Part shown: positions 41,892 through 51,137 of the stretch, piece after piece
Layout of the letters: each line of letters starts with the position of its first letter
Position numbering within the stretch: position 1 is the first letter of the stretch
Assembly: GCF_016785095.1 (NCBI RefSeq)
Contig: NZ_JAEKJB010000009.1
Span: 62,001-126,000, forward strand
Length of the DNA: 64,000 bases
Direction: 5' to 3'
Source: Alloalcanivorax marinus
GTDB taxonomy: Bacteria; Pseudomonadota; Gammaproteobacteria; Pseudomonadales; Alcanivoracaceae
The notes under the pieces: generated by a model
Told to the model about the DNA's origin: nothing
The model's database searches: none
Seen by the model: the letters and a program-made list of their open reading frames with translations, nothing else
Translations under genes and position numbers: made by a program

Positions 41892-43199
41892 ATGGCGAAA
41901 GACGCGATCGGCTTCGCCCTGAGCGCCCTCAACCGACTCGCCGGCTCCGAACTCCTGGACCGGCTGGGCATGCGGCAAGGCGCCGAACGGCTGGCCTACC
42001 GGCTCACCAAGAGCGGTTTCCAGGTGATCACCACCACCGCCCGCGCCTTCAAGAGCAAGGGCAACCCGGACAAACCCCAGCGGTTGCACGCTCCAGGAGA
42101 AACCACCGACCTGTTCGATCTGGGCATCACCGAAGAACAGCAAATGATCCGCGACAGCGTGCGCGCCTTCGCCGATGACGTGCTGCGCGAAGGCGCCGAG
42201 GAAGCGGACGCGGCCCAACGCACCGGCGATGAGATTCAAGCCCAGGCCCGGGAACTGGGGCTCAACTTCTTCGCCGTGCCGGAAGCGCTGGGCGGCGCCG
42301 CCGCCGAACGTTCCACCGTGACCAGCATGCTGGTGGCCGAGGAGCTGGCCCGCGGCGACATGGGCCAGGCAGTGGCGATCCTGGCGCCGATGGGCGTGGC
42401 CAACGCCCTGACCCGCTGGGGCTCGGCCCTGCAGCAGGACAAATACCTGACGCCGTTCGCCGGCGAGGAGCCGCCGCTGGCCAGCATCGCGCTGTGCGAG
42501 CCGCGTCCCCTGTTCGACCCCAAACAACCGCGCACCAGCGCCACCCGCGACGGCGATTTCTGGGTGCTCAATGGCGAAAAATCCCTGGTGCCCCTGGCGG
42601 CCGAGGCGGAACTGTTCCTGGTGGCGGCGGCCACCGATGACGGCCCGGCGGTGTTCATCGTCGAGGGCGGCAGCGAGGGCCTCACCGCCGGCGAGGACCC
42701 GTCCATGGGCATCCGTGCCAGCGCCCAGCGGCCTCTGTACCTGAAGAATGTGCGGGTGCCGGCGGACAACCGCCTGGGCAGCGACGACTTCGACTACCAG
42801 GCGTTCGTGGATCTGGGCACCCTGGCCTGGTGCGCGTTGGCCGTGGGCACCGCCCAGGCGGTACTCGATTACGTGATTCCCTATGTCAACGAGCGCCAGG
42901 CATTCGGCGAGCCAATCAGCCATCGCCAGGCGGTGGCGTTCATGGTGGCGGACATCGCCATCGAGCTGGAGGCCATGCGCATGCTCACCTACCGGGCCGC
43001 GTGTCGGGCCGAACAGGGCAAGACCTTCCAGCGTGAAACCCATCTGGCCCGAACCCTGGTGAAGGAAAAAGCCATGCAAATCGGCACCGACGGCGTCCAG
43101 TTGCTGGGCGGCCACGGCTTCACCCACGAATACCCGGTGGAACGCTGGTATCGGGATCTGCGCGCCATCGGCGTGGCCTTCGGCGGACTGCATCTGTAA
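41892..43199 (+). CDS. Acyl-CoA dehydrogenase family protein lacking the usual catalytic glutamate
   Basis: The 435-residue flavoprotein has an atypical N-terminal extension (about 1-75) before the acyl-CoA dehydrogenase fold: ITEEQQMIRDSVRAFADDVL, FFAVPEALGGA, DGDFWVLNGEKSLV, and GTDGVQLLGGHGFTHEYPVERWYRDLRAIGV. The chain ends immediately after AFGGLHL. Canonical members have (Y/F)EGT here with the catalytic glutamate, which is absent. The partner gene 12 bp downstream has it (FEGT). The two may form a heteromer, as in some mycobacterial steroid dehydrogenases. The ATG at 41892 was preferred over a GTG at 41862. Confidence 0.9.
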   Translation: MAKDAIGFALSALNRLAGSELLDRLGMRQGAERLAYRLTKSGFQVITTTARAFKSKGNPDKPQRLHAPGETTDLFDLGITEEQQMIRDSVRAFADDVLREGAEEADAAQRTGDEIQAQARELGLNFFAVPEALGGAAAERSTVTSMLVAEELARGDMGQAVAILAPMGVANALTRWGSALQQDKYLTPFAGEEPPLASIALCEPRPLFDPKQPRTSATRDGDFWVLNGEKSLVPLAAEAELFLVAAATDDGPAVFIVEGGSEGLTAGEDPSMGIRASAQRPLYLKNVRVPADNRLGSDDFDYQAFVDLGTLAWCALAVGTAQAVLDYVIPYVNERQAFGEPISHRQAVAFMVADIAIELEAMRMLTYRAACRAEQGKTFQRETHLARTLVKEKAMQIGTDGVQLLGGHGFTHEYPVERWYRDLRAIGVAFGGLHL

Positions 43200-43211
43200 G
43201 GGGAGCGCATC

Positions 43212-44414
43212 ATGAACATCGAAATTCCCAGGAAATTCAAACCGGTGATCCACAACGCCCGCCAGGTGGCGCTGAACAGCTTCCGGCCGATCTCGCGCAA
43301 ATACGACCGCGCCGAACACGAACGCCCCAAGGAGCTGGACATGGTCGCCTCGGTGCTGGACGGCTTCAACGAAGGCGACCCGGCCAACTCCGCCGGCGCC
43401 AGCCAGACCGGCAAGGGCAAAGTGAAGGACGATGGCTCCGTGAAAAACGGCGCCAACATGATGACCTGCCTGGGCGCCCTGGAATTCTGCTACGGCGACA
43501 CCGGCTTTCTGCTCGGCATGCCGCGCCAGGGTCTGGGCAACGCGGCCATCGCCGCGGTGGCCACCGACGAGCAACTGGAGCGTTTCAAGGGCAAGTGGGC
43601 GGCGATGGCGATCACCGAGCCCGGCGCCGGCTCCGACTCGGCGGCGATCCGCACCACCGCCAGGGAAGACGGTGACCACTACGTGCTCAACGGCGAGAAG
43701 ATCTACGTGACCTCCGGCGAACGCGCCGACTGCGTGGTGGTGTGGGCGACCCTGGACCCGAAACTGGGCCGGGCGGCGATCAAATCCTTCGTGGTGGAAT
43801 GGGGCACGCCGGGCATGGAACTGGCGCGGCTGGAGAAGAAACTGGGCATCCGCGCCTCGGACACCGCCGCCATCAGCTTCAACGACTGTCGCGTGCCCAA
43901 GGAAAATCTGCTCGGCAACCCGGAGGTGGACACCCAGGGCTTCGGCGGCGTCATGGAGACCTTCGACAACACCCGGCCGCTGGTGGCCTGCTTCGCCCTC
44001 GGCGTAGCCAAGGCTTCCCTGGAGCGCACCCGGGAACTGCTCGCCGACGCCATCGATTACGACTACGGCAAACCGGTGGATACGGTGAGCGCCGCCGAGG
44101 CGGAGCTGTACCGCATGGAGGCGGAATGGGAAGCGGCGTACTGGCTGGCCATGAAGGCGGCCTGGATGGCGGACAACAAAAAGTCCAACTCCGTGGAGGC
44201 GTCGATTTCCAAGGCCAAGGCCGGACGGGTCGGCAACCACATCACCCTGCGTTGCGTGGAACTGGCCGGCTCGGTGGGCTACACCGAGGACGAGCTGCTG
44301 GAGAAATGGGCGCGGGATTCCAAGATTCTCGATATCTTCGAAGGCACCCAGCAGATTCAGAAGCTGATCATCGCCCGCCGCGTTCTCGGGCTCAGCTCCA
44401 GGGAACTGAAGTAG
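43212..44414 (+). CDS. Acyl-CoA dehydrogenase
   Basis: The 400-residue FAD enzyme catalyses the first step of beta-oxidation, forming a 2-enoyl-CoA. It contains MAITEPGAGSDSAAIRTTA (substrate/FAD loop), HYVLNGEKIYVTSGERAD, and near the end SVGYTEDELLEKWARDSKILDIFEGTQQIQKL, given here in part, which retains the catalytic glutamate in FEGT. GGGGAG precedes the start, 12 bp after the other dehydrogenase gene, so both are one operon. The chain length preferred is not deducible. Possible heteromeric partner of the upstream subunit. Confidence 0.94.
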   Translation: MNIEIPRKFKPVIHNARQVALNSFRPISRKYDRAEHERPKELDMVASVLDGFNEGDPANSAGASQTGKGKVKDDGSVKNGANMMTCLGALEFCYGDTGFLLGMPRQGLGNAAIAAVATDEQLERFKGKWAAMAITEPGAGSDSAAIRTTAREDGDHYVLNGEKIYVTSGERADCVVVWATLDPKLGRAAIKSFVVEWGTPGMELARLEKKLGIRASDTAAISFNDCRVPKENLLGNPEVDTQGFGGVMETFDNTRPLVACFALGVAKASLERTRELLADAIDYDYGKPVDTVSAAEAELYRMEAEWEAAYWLAMKAAWMADNKKSNSVEASISKAKAGRVGNHITLRCVELAGSVGYTEDELLEKWARDSKILDIFEGTQQIQKLIIARRVLGLSSRELK

Positions 44415-44486
44415 CGGCCTTCGGCCGCGATACAGGATTCAGGATAAAGGATACACCTGCATCCTGTAACGGGCGGCGCAGCCGCC

Positions 44487-44487
<1 letters not shown>
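44411..44487. repeat. Palindromic elements between convergent genes
   Basis: Three dyads occur in this gap: GCGGCCTTCGGCCGC (44414-44428), TACAGGAT...ATCCTGTA (44431-44438 and 44461-44468), and GGGCGGCGCAGCCGCCC (44471-44487). The last touches the fadH stop. They probably terminate both transcripts, and the first and third resemble the REP-like family. Confidence 0.6.
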
Positions 44488-46556
<2,069 letters not shown>

Positions 46557-46564
46557 CTAATCTG

Positions 46565-46605
46565 GACGCCGTCAAGATACGGTGCTATTTTGACGCCGTC
46601 AAGAT
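46565..46605. promoter_or_regulatory. Repeated palindromic operator between fadH and the tetR gene
   Basis: GACGCCGTCAAGAT occurs exactly twice, at 46565-46578 and 46592-46605, 27 bp apart. The second copy is part of the perfect palindrome TTGACGCCGTCAA (46591-46603 with its flanking T). Two copies on the same face every 27 bp suit a TetR dimer pair. Confidence 0.65.
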
Positions 46606-46621
46606 TGAAGCAAGGAACCCC

Positions 46622-47224
46622 ATGCCCCGTCCCGACCGCTACCACCACGGCGACCTCCACGACACCCTGCTGCGCGAAGCCGGCGTCCTGCTCCGCGAGC
46701 AGGGCGTGGAAGGCCTGTCCCTGCGACGGTTGGCGGAACGGGCCGGGGTGTCGCGCACCGCGCCCTACCACCACTTCGCGGACAAGAACGCCCTGCTCTG
46801 CGCCCTGGCGGAGCGCGGCTTTCAACGTCTGGAGGGGCTGATCGAGGAGCTTTCCCTCGACCCGGCGGACCCGGAACCGGGCCTGCGCCGCTTCGTGCGC
46901 GCCTACCTGCGCTTCGCCAGCGATGATCCGGAACGCTACGAGCTGATGTTCGGGCGCACCCTGTGGAAGGCGGGCCGGCCCGGCCCGGCACTGACCCGGG
47001 TGGCCCACGGCTGCTTCCGCCGCTATGTGGAAGCGGTGCGCCTGGACCGTCTGGCGGCGGCGCCCGGTGGCGCCGACCCGCTGCGCGTGGCCCAGGCCAG
47101 CTGGGCCACCCTGCATGGCCTGTGCCGCCTGCTGCTGGATGGCATCTACCTGCGCCGCGAGGATATGGAAGCGGTCAGCGATCAGGCGGTGGCATTGATG
47201 CTGGCCGGTTTGGGGCGCGCCTGA
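46622..47224 (+). CDS. TetR/AcrR family repressor
   Basis: The 200-residue protein has an N-terminal TetR helix-turn-helix (about 10-60: LLREQGVEGLSLRRLAERAGVSRTAPYHHFADKNALL, shown in part) and a helical ligand-binding domain matching the WHG/C-terminal type (LRRFVRAYLRFASDDPERYELMF). The ATG at 46622 has AAGGA ahead and lies just beyond the repeated operator. It is divergent from fadH, so it probably represses fadH and itself in response to an acyl-CoA or fatty acid. Ligand inferred from context. Confidence 0.9.
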   Translation: MPRPDRYHHGDLHDTLLREAGVLLREQGVEGLSLRRLAERAGVSRTAPYHHFADKNALLCALAERGFQRLEGLIEELSLDPADPEPGLRRFVRAYLRFASDDPERYELMFGRTLWKAGRPGPALTRVAHGCFRRYVEAVRLDRLAAAPGGADPLRVAQASWATLHGLCRLLLDGIYLRREDMEAVSDQAVALMLAGLGRA

Positions 47225-47232
47225 CCTGGCAG

Positions 47233-47264
47233 CCCGGGATCACGGCTTCAGCCGCGCTCCCGGG
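47233..47264. terminator. Hairpin between convergent tetR and kinase genes
   Basis: CCCGGGA (47233-47239) pairs with TCCCGGG (47258-47264), with an internal GGCT/AGCC stem. It spans the kinase stop codon and has no T-run. Confidence 0.45.
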
Positions 47265-48573
47265 GCAACCGCAAGCTCACCCGCAACCCGCCCAGGGGCG
47301 ATTCGCCCAATTCCAGACTGCCGCCATAGGCTTCCACGGTGTCGTTGACGATGGCCAGGCCCAGGCCATGACCGGCCACCCGCTGGTCCAGGCGGCGGCC
47401 ACGCTGCAGCACCTCTTCGTGGCGCCCGGCGGCGATGCCGGGGCCGTCGTCGTCCACCGTCACGCACAGATCCCCGCCGTCCCGCGCCAGGGTCAGGCGC
47501 ACCTCACCGGCGGCCCATTTGCAGGCGTTGTCCAGCAGGTTGCCAAGCAGTTCCAGCATGTCATCACGCTCCACCGGCTGCGGCGGCAGGTCCTGGCCCT
47601 CGGCACTGAGCGTCAGGGGTCGGTGGTGGGCCCGGCGCAGGGTATCCAGCAAAACCGGCACATCCCGGGCCGGTTCGAAACGGGTGGCGGCGGTGGCGCC
47701 GGCGGCGACCCGGGCACGGCCCAGCGCCCGGCGCACCGTGTTCTCGATCTGGTCGAGCTGGCCGTCGAGCAGACGGTACAGCTCCGGGTCGTCCCGACGC
47801 AGCCGCTCGTCGCAGCGGTTACGCAGTACCGCCAGGGGCGTCTTCAAGGCATGGCCCAGGTCACCCAGAGCATGGCGGGAGCGCGCCAGTTGCTGCTCGG
47901 TGTGGCGCTGCAGCCGGTTGATCTCGGTAACCAGTGGGCGCAATTCCGCGGCCACGTTCTCATCCAGTTCCGAGCGCCGGCCTCCGCGCAACTGCTCGAT
48001 CTGCCGGCGCGCGCCCTTAAGCGGCCTCAGGCCACGGCGAATCAGCCACTGCTGGGCCAGCGCCAGCCCCACCAGCAACACCACCCAGGCGGCCAGGGCG
48101 GCCCGTTTCAGTTCGCTGAACTTATCCAGTTGCGGCCCATAGTCCTGGGCCACCACCACGGTGAGCGGCCGGTCGTCGCGGCGGAATTCCGCCCGGTAAC
48201 GGAGCAGACTCTGGCCGCCGGGGCCAGGGCGCAGTTCGGTGTCCATGCCGGTGTGTTCCGGCAGCGCCAGGCGCGCGTCCCACAGCGACCGGGAGCGCCA
48301 GCGCTGGTCGCCGATCAGCACCACGAAATAGCGGCCCGACAGGGGTTTGCGGTAGGCCGGGTCGAGCAGGTCCTCATCCAGCACCGGGCCGCCGGGGCCG
48401 GTGACAATGGCCGCCAGCACGCTGGCCGCTTCCTCGCGCAGCTGGCGACCGCTCAACTGGCGCTGCTCCCGGTCCAGCCACCACAGTGCCGCCTGCCCCA
48501 CCAGCACGCCGGCCAGCAACAGGCTGACGAACAGGCTGATGCCCAGCCGGCGACCGATGGACGGGTGCGCCAT
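47248..48573 (-). CDS. Sensor histidine kinase, PhoQ-like
   Basis: The 441-residue kinase has transmembrane helices at about 10-32 and 180-202 around a periplasmic domain. The histidine box is ALGDLGHALKTPLAVLRN, the PhoQ-type GHxLKTPL, with His about 271. The HATPase shows NLLDNACKWAAGEVRL, DDDGPGI and GHGLGLAIVNDTV. It follows its response regulator by 2 bp and closes an operon that starts with two PepSY proteins, which are probable periplasmic sensors or modulators. Cation or envelope-damage sensing is a possible signal by analogy with PhoPQ; the sequence does not prove it. Confidence 0.93.
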   Translation of the reverse strand: MAHPSIGRRLGISLFVSLLLAGVLVGQAALWWLDREQRQLSGRQLREEAASVLAAIVTGPGGPVLDEDLLDPAYRKPLSGRYFVVLIGDQRWRSRSLWDARLALPEHTGMDTELRPGPGGQSLLRYRAEFRRDDRPLTVVVAQDYGPQLDKFSELKRAALAAWVVLLVGLALAQQWLIRRGLRPLKGARRQIEQLRGGRRSELDENVAAELRPLVTEINRLQRHTEQQLARSRHALGDLGHALKTPLAVLRNRCDERLRRDDPELYRLLDGQLDQIENTVRRALGRARVAAGATAATRFEPARDVPVLLDTLRRAHHRPLTLSAEGQDLPPQPVERDDMLELLGNLLDNACKWAAGEVRLTLARDGGDLCVTVDDDGPGIAAGRHEEVLQRGRRLDQRVAGHGLGLAIVNDTVEAYGGSLELGESPLGGLRVSLRLPRERG

Positions 48574-48575
48574 GG

Positions 48576-49247
48576 TCAGGCCGCCCCGCGACCGACGAAC
48601 AGATAGCCCTGACCGCGCCGGGTCTGGATGGCGTCACGGCCCAGCTTGCGACGCAGCCGGTTGACGTGCACCTCCACCACGTTGGAATCGCGTTCGCTTT
48701 CGCCGTCGTAAAGGTGCTCGGTGAGCGCCGCCTTGGACAACAGCCGGCCCGGGTTGAGCATGAAATAGCGCAGCATGCGGAATTCGGCGCCGGTGAGTTC
48801 CATTTCCCGGTCGCCCTCCCACACGGACTGACGCGCCTCGTCCAGGGCCAGGCCGCCGGCTTCCAGGTGGCCGCCGCCGCTGCTGCCATGGCTGCGCCGC
48901 AGCACCGCTTGCACCCGCAGCAGCAATTCGTCGGGGTGGAAGGGTTTGGTCAGGTAATCGTCGGCGCCGGCGCGCAGACCGTCCACCCGCTCCGCCCAAC
49001 TGTCCCGGGCGGTAAGAATCAGCACCGGCATGGCCAGGCCTTCGCCGCGCCAGCGACGCAGCACTTCCAGGCCGTCCATGCCGGGCAGGCCGAGATCGAG
49101 AATGGCCAGATCGAAGGGCTCGTCGTGGGCGCGCACCAGAGCATCACGGCCATCCGCCAACCAGTCCACCGCGTAACCGTTGTCGCGCAGCAGCGGCATC
49201 AATTGATCGGCCAGGTCGACGCTGTCTTCCACCAGTAACAGGCGCAT
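48576..49247 (-). CDS. OmpR-family response regulator, PhoP/QseB-like
   Basis: The 223-residue protein has a receiver domain ([37 protein letters not shown] with phosphoacceptor about Asp51, and [17 protein letters not shown]). The winged helix reads [22 protein letters not shown] and [11 protein letters not shown], ending RGQGYLFVG. Such regulators bind 11-bp-phased half sites. Four CT(T/G)AA pentamers at exact 11-bp spacing lie upstream of the operon at 49983-50020 and are the obvious target. It overlaps the PepSY gene by one base. Confidence 0.94.
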   Translation of the reverse strand: MRLLLVEDSVDLADQLMPLLRDNGYAVDWLADGRDALVRAHDEPFDLAILDLGLPGMDGLEVLRRWRGEGLAMPVLILTARDSWAERVDGLRAGADDYLTKPFHPDELLLRVQAVLRRSHGSSGGGHLEAGGLALDEARQSVWEGDREMELTGAEFRMLRYFMLNPGRLLSKAALTEHLYDGESERDSNVVEVHVNRLRRKLGRDAIQTRRGQGYLFVGRGAA

Positions 49248-49573
49248 CAGTCGTCCACTTCGTCTTCGATGACATCGCCGGTGCGCGCGTCGATCTCCAG
49301 CTCACGAACCACGCCGTCGTCGGTGAGCAGCTCCAGCTCGTAGATCAGCTCGCCATCGTCGCGCTCCAGCTCCGCTTCCAGCAGACGGGCGCCCGGATGG
49401 CGCGCCAGCGCGACGCCCAGGATCGCTTCGAAGGAAAGCACCTCGCCGCTCTGGCGCAGACGCAGGGCCTCGTCCTGGTCCACGTCCAGGGCACCGGCGG
49501 GGGCAGTGACCAGACACGCCAGAAAGGCGGCCAAGGCCGCCTTTCCCATGCGTTGAAGAAAATCAGGGTGCAT
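49247..49573 (-). CDS. PepSY domain periplasmic protein
   Basis: The 108-residue protein has a signal peptide (about 8-28) and one PepSY domain: [45 protein letters not shown] (given only in part here), ending [17 protein letters not shown]. PepSY domains are small secreted modules believed to inhibit or modulate proteases and kinases. It is directly adjacent, with no gap, to a second PepSY gene and overlaps the regulator by one base, so all four genes are one operon. Confidence 0.88.
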   Translation of the reverse strand: MHPDFLQRMGKAALAAFLACLVTAPAGALDVDQDEALRLRQSGEVLSFEAILGVALARHPGARLLEAELERDDGELIYELELLTDDGVVRELEIDARTGDVIEDEVDD

Positions 49574-49888
49574 TCAGTCGTCCCGTTCCTCGCGCAGGAT
49601 TTCCGCGTTGGTGGCGTCCAGCTCCACGTCCCATTCCTGACCCTGGGCATCGCGCAGATCCACCTGATAGATATAGCGACCGTATTCCTGTTCCAGTTCG
49701 GTGTCCTCGATCTTGGCGTCCGGGTGGTTGGCCAGGGCCGCCTGATTGAGTTTCTCGAAGGACTGGATGGTGCCGTCATTGACCAGCTTGACCACCTGCT
49801 CGGGACCGACATCGTCGGCGTGGGCCACGGTGGTGGCGCCGGTGAAAGCAATCAGGGTAGCGAGCAGCGTTTTGTTGATGGCGTTCAT
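49574..49888 (-). CDS. PepSY domain periplasmic protein (paralogue)
   Basis: The 104-residue protein has a signal peptide (about 1-24, FTGATTVAHA) followed by one PepSY domain: VVKLVNDGTIQSFEKLNQAALANHPDAKIEDTELEQEYGRYIYQVDLRD in full length, cited in short form as LNQAALANHPDAKIEDTELE, with a C-terminal VELDATNAEIL. It is similar to the neighbouring gene product and probably arose by duplication. It is the first gene of the operon, with a GGAGAC-like ribosome site and a large control region upstream. Confidence 0.88.
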   Translation of the reverse strand: MNAINKTLLATLIAFTGATTVAHADDVGPEQVVKLVNDGTIQSFEKLNQAALANHPDAKIEDTELEQEYGRYIYQVDLRDAQGQEWDVELDATNAEILREERDD

Positions 49889-49936
49889 GAGTGTCTCCTT
49901 TCCTCATCGGGGCAACGCGGCTCGGCGCTGCCGGGT

Positions 49937-49972
49937 TATCGTGCGTACCGCCTGGGTACGGTTGTCACGATA
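49937..49972. promoter_or_regulatory. Nested palindrome upstream of the PepSY operon
   Basis: TATCGTG (49937-49943) pairs with CACGATA (49966-49972), and inside it CGTACC (49944-49949) pairs with GGTACG (49955-49960). It may be a separate operator or a transcript hairpin. Confidence 0.4.
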
Positions 49973-49982
49973 CGACGGCCCG

Positions 49983-50020
49983 CTTAATTCTCCCTGAAGC
50001 GATCCTGAACGCAACCTTAA
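49983..50020. promoter_or_regulatory. Four pentamers phased at 11 bp: likely response-regulator binding array
   Basis: CTTAA 49983-49987, CTGAA 49994-49998, CTGAA 50005-50009 and CTTAA 50016-50020 are spaced exactly 11 bp apart. This is the layout of PmrA/QseB/PhoP-type OmpR-family sites. It lies 95-132 bp upstream of the PepSY operon start. Confidence 0.7.
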
Positions 50021-50179
50021 CCGGCCAGCCCCCGTCCGCCGCCGGTGGCGCGCCTCGCACGCCCGCTGTCGGTATCGACCCTTGCAAAGCAACGGCGCCT
50101 GGGTGAAGTTACGTTTTCGGAACGCATTTCCATTTTCATTACGAGCTCCGTTCATCGGGAGCCATAACAAGGACAATCC

Positions 50180-51043
50180 ATGCACACCGATCTGCCCGAC
50201 CTGCTTGCCCTGCTCGACCTGACCCCCCTGGATGAGGATCACTTTCAGGGCGAAAGCCGCAATATCGTCGGGCCGCGCATCTTCGGCGGGCAGGTCATCA
50301 GCCAGGCCCTGGTGGCCGCCTCCCGCACCGTGGAAGGCCGCCCCGCCCACTCCCTGCAGGCCTATTTCCTGCGCCCCGGCGACGTGCGCGAGCCGGTGAT
50401 CTACCGAGTGGAGCGGGTGCGCGACGGCGGCACCTTCTCCACCCGCCGGGTGGTGGCGGAGCAACGGGGCCGACCGATCTTCGATCTGGCCGCGTCCTTC
50501 CACCAGGCCGAACCGGGCCTGGAGCACCAGACCGCCACGTTCGAGGCACCGGACCCGGACAGCCTGGACACGGAACAGACGGTGACCGCCGCTTTTCTTG
50601 AAGGCGAGGAGATCTCGGACAATTTCCGCGCCGCCCTGCTGCGCCGCAAGCCCATCGAGATCCGCCCGGTGACCCGGCGCCACCCGCTGCGCCCGGAAAA
50701 AACCGAGCCGGTGCGTCAGACCTGGATTCGCGCCAGCGGCCTGGATAGCGACGATCCGCTGCTGCATCAGGCGCTACTGGCCTATGTGTCCGACCACAGT
50801 CTGATGGGCGCCGCCCTGCTGCCCCATGGCGTCACCTTCATGAGCCGGGACATGCAGGTGGCCAGCCTCGACCACACCCTCTGGTTCCACCGGCCAGTGC
50901 GCTTCGACGACTGGCTGTTCTACGACATGGAGAGCCCCATCGCCACGGGTGGACGGGGCTTCACGCGAGGCAGGATTTTCAATCGCGCCGGCGAGCTGGT
51001 GGCGTCGGTGGCCCAGGAAGGGTTGATGCGGCGGCAAAGTTAA
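50180..51043 (+). CDS. tesB: Acyl-CoA thioesterase II
   Basis: The 287-residue double-hotdog thioesterase hydrolyses acyl-CoA to free fatty acid and CoA. It carries DHFQGESRNIVGPRIFGGQVISQALVAA (cited in part as IFGGQVISQALVAA), SLQAYFLRPGD, and the C-terminal LDHTLWFHRPVRFDDWL and GRIFNRAGELVASVAQEGLMR. Length and order agree with E. coli TesB (286). The ribosome site is AAGGA. A repeat-rich inverted region separates it from the convergent thiolase gene, which belongs to the same pathway. Confidence 0.95.
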   Translation: MHTDLPDLLALLDLTPLDEDHFQGESRNIVGPRIFGGQVISQALVAASRTVEGRPAHSLQAYFLRPGDVREPVIYRVERVRDGGTFSTRRVVAEQRGRPIFDLAASFHQAEPGLEHQTATFEAPDPDSLDTEQTVTAAFLEGEEISDNFRAALLRRKPIEIRPVTRRHPLRPEKTEPVRQTWIRASGLDSDDPLLHQALLAYVSDHSLMGAALLPHGVTFMSRDMQVASLDHTLWFHRPVRFDDWLFYDMESPIATGGRGFTRGRIFNRAGELVASVAQEGLMRRQS

Positions 51044-51126
51044 AAGTTGAAAGTTACAAGTTGAAACGCGGCGCGGAGCCTCGCCTTTTCAGCCAGGCCA
51101 TGCCCGCGCTTTCTCCTTTTAACTTT
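51036..51126. repeat. AAGTT-rich inverted repeat between tesB and thiolase genes
   Basis: AAAGTTAAAAG (51036-51046) is the inverse of CTTTTAACTTT (51116-51126). The left side also repeats AAGTT at 51037, 51045, 51052 and 51059, an almost regular 7-8 bp phrasing. It may be a terminator shared by the convergent genes. Confidence 0.5.
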
Positions 51127-51137
51127 TCACTTCCAAC

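Noticed and set aside
41844..44240. A 798-codon minus-strand open frame opposite the acyl-CoA dehydrogenase pair.
   Set aside because: Composition is typical of antisense shadow coding, rich in H, G, A and V, with no family match. The plus-strand genes are certain.
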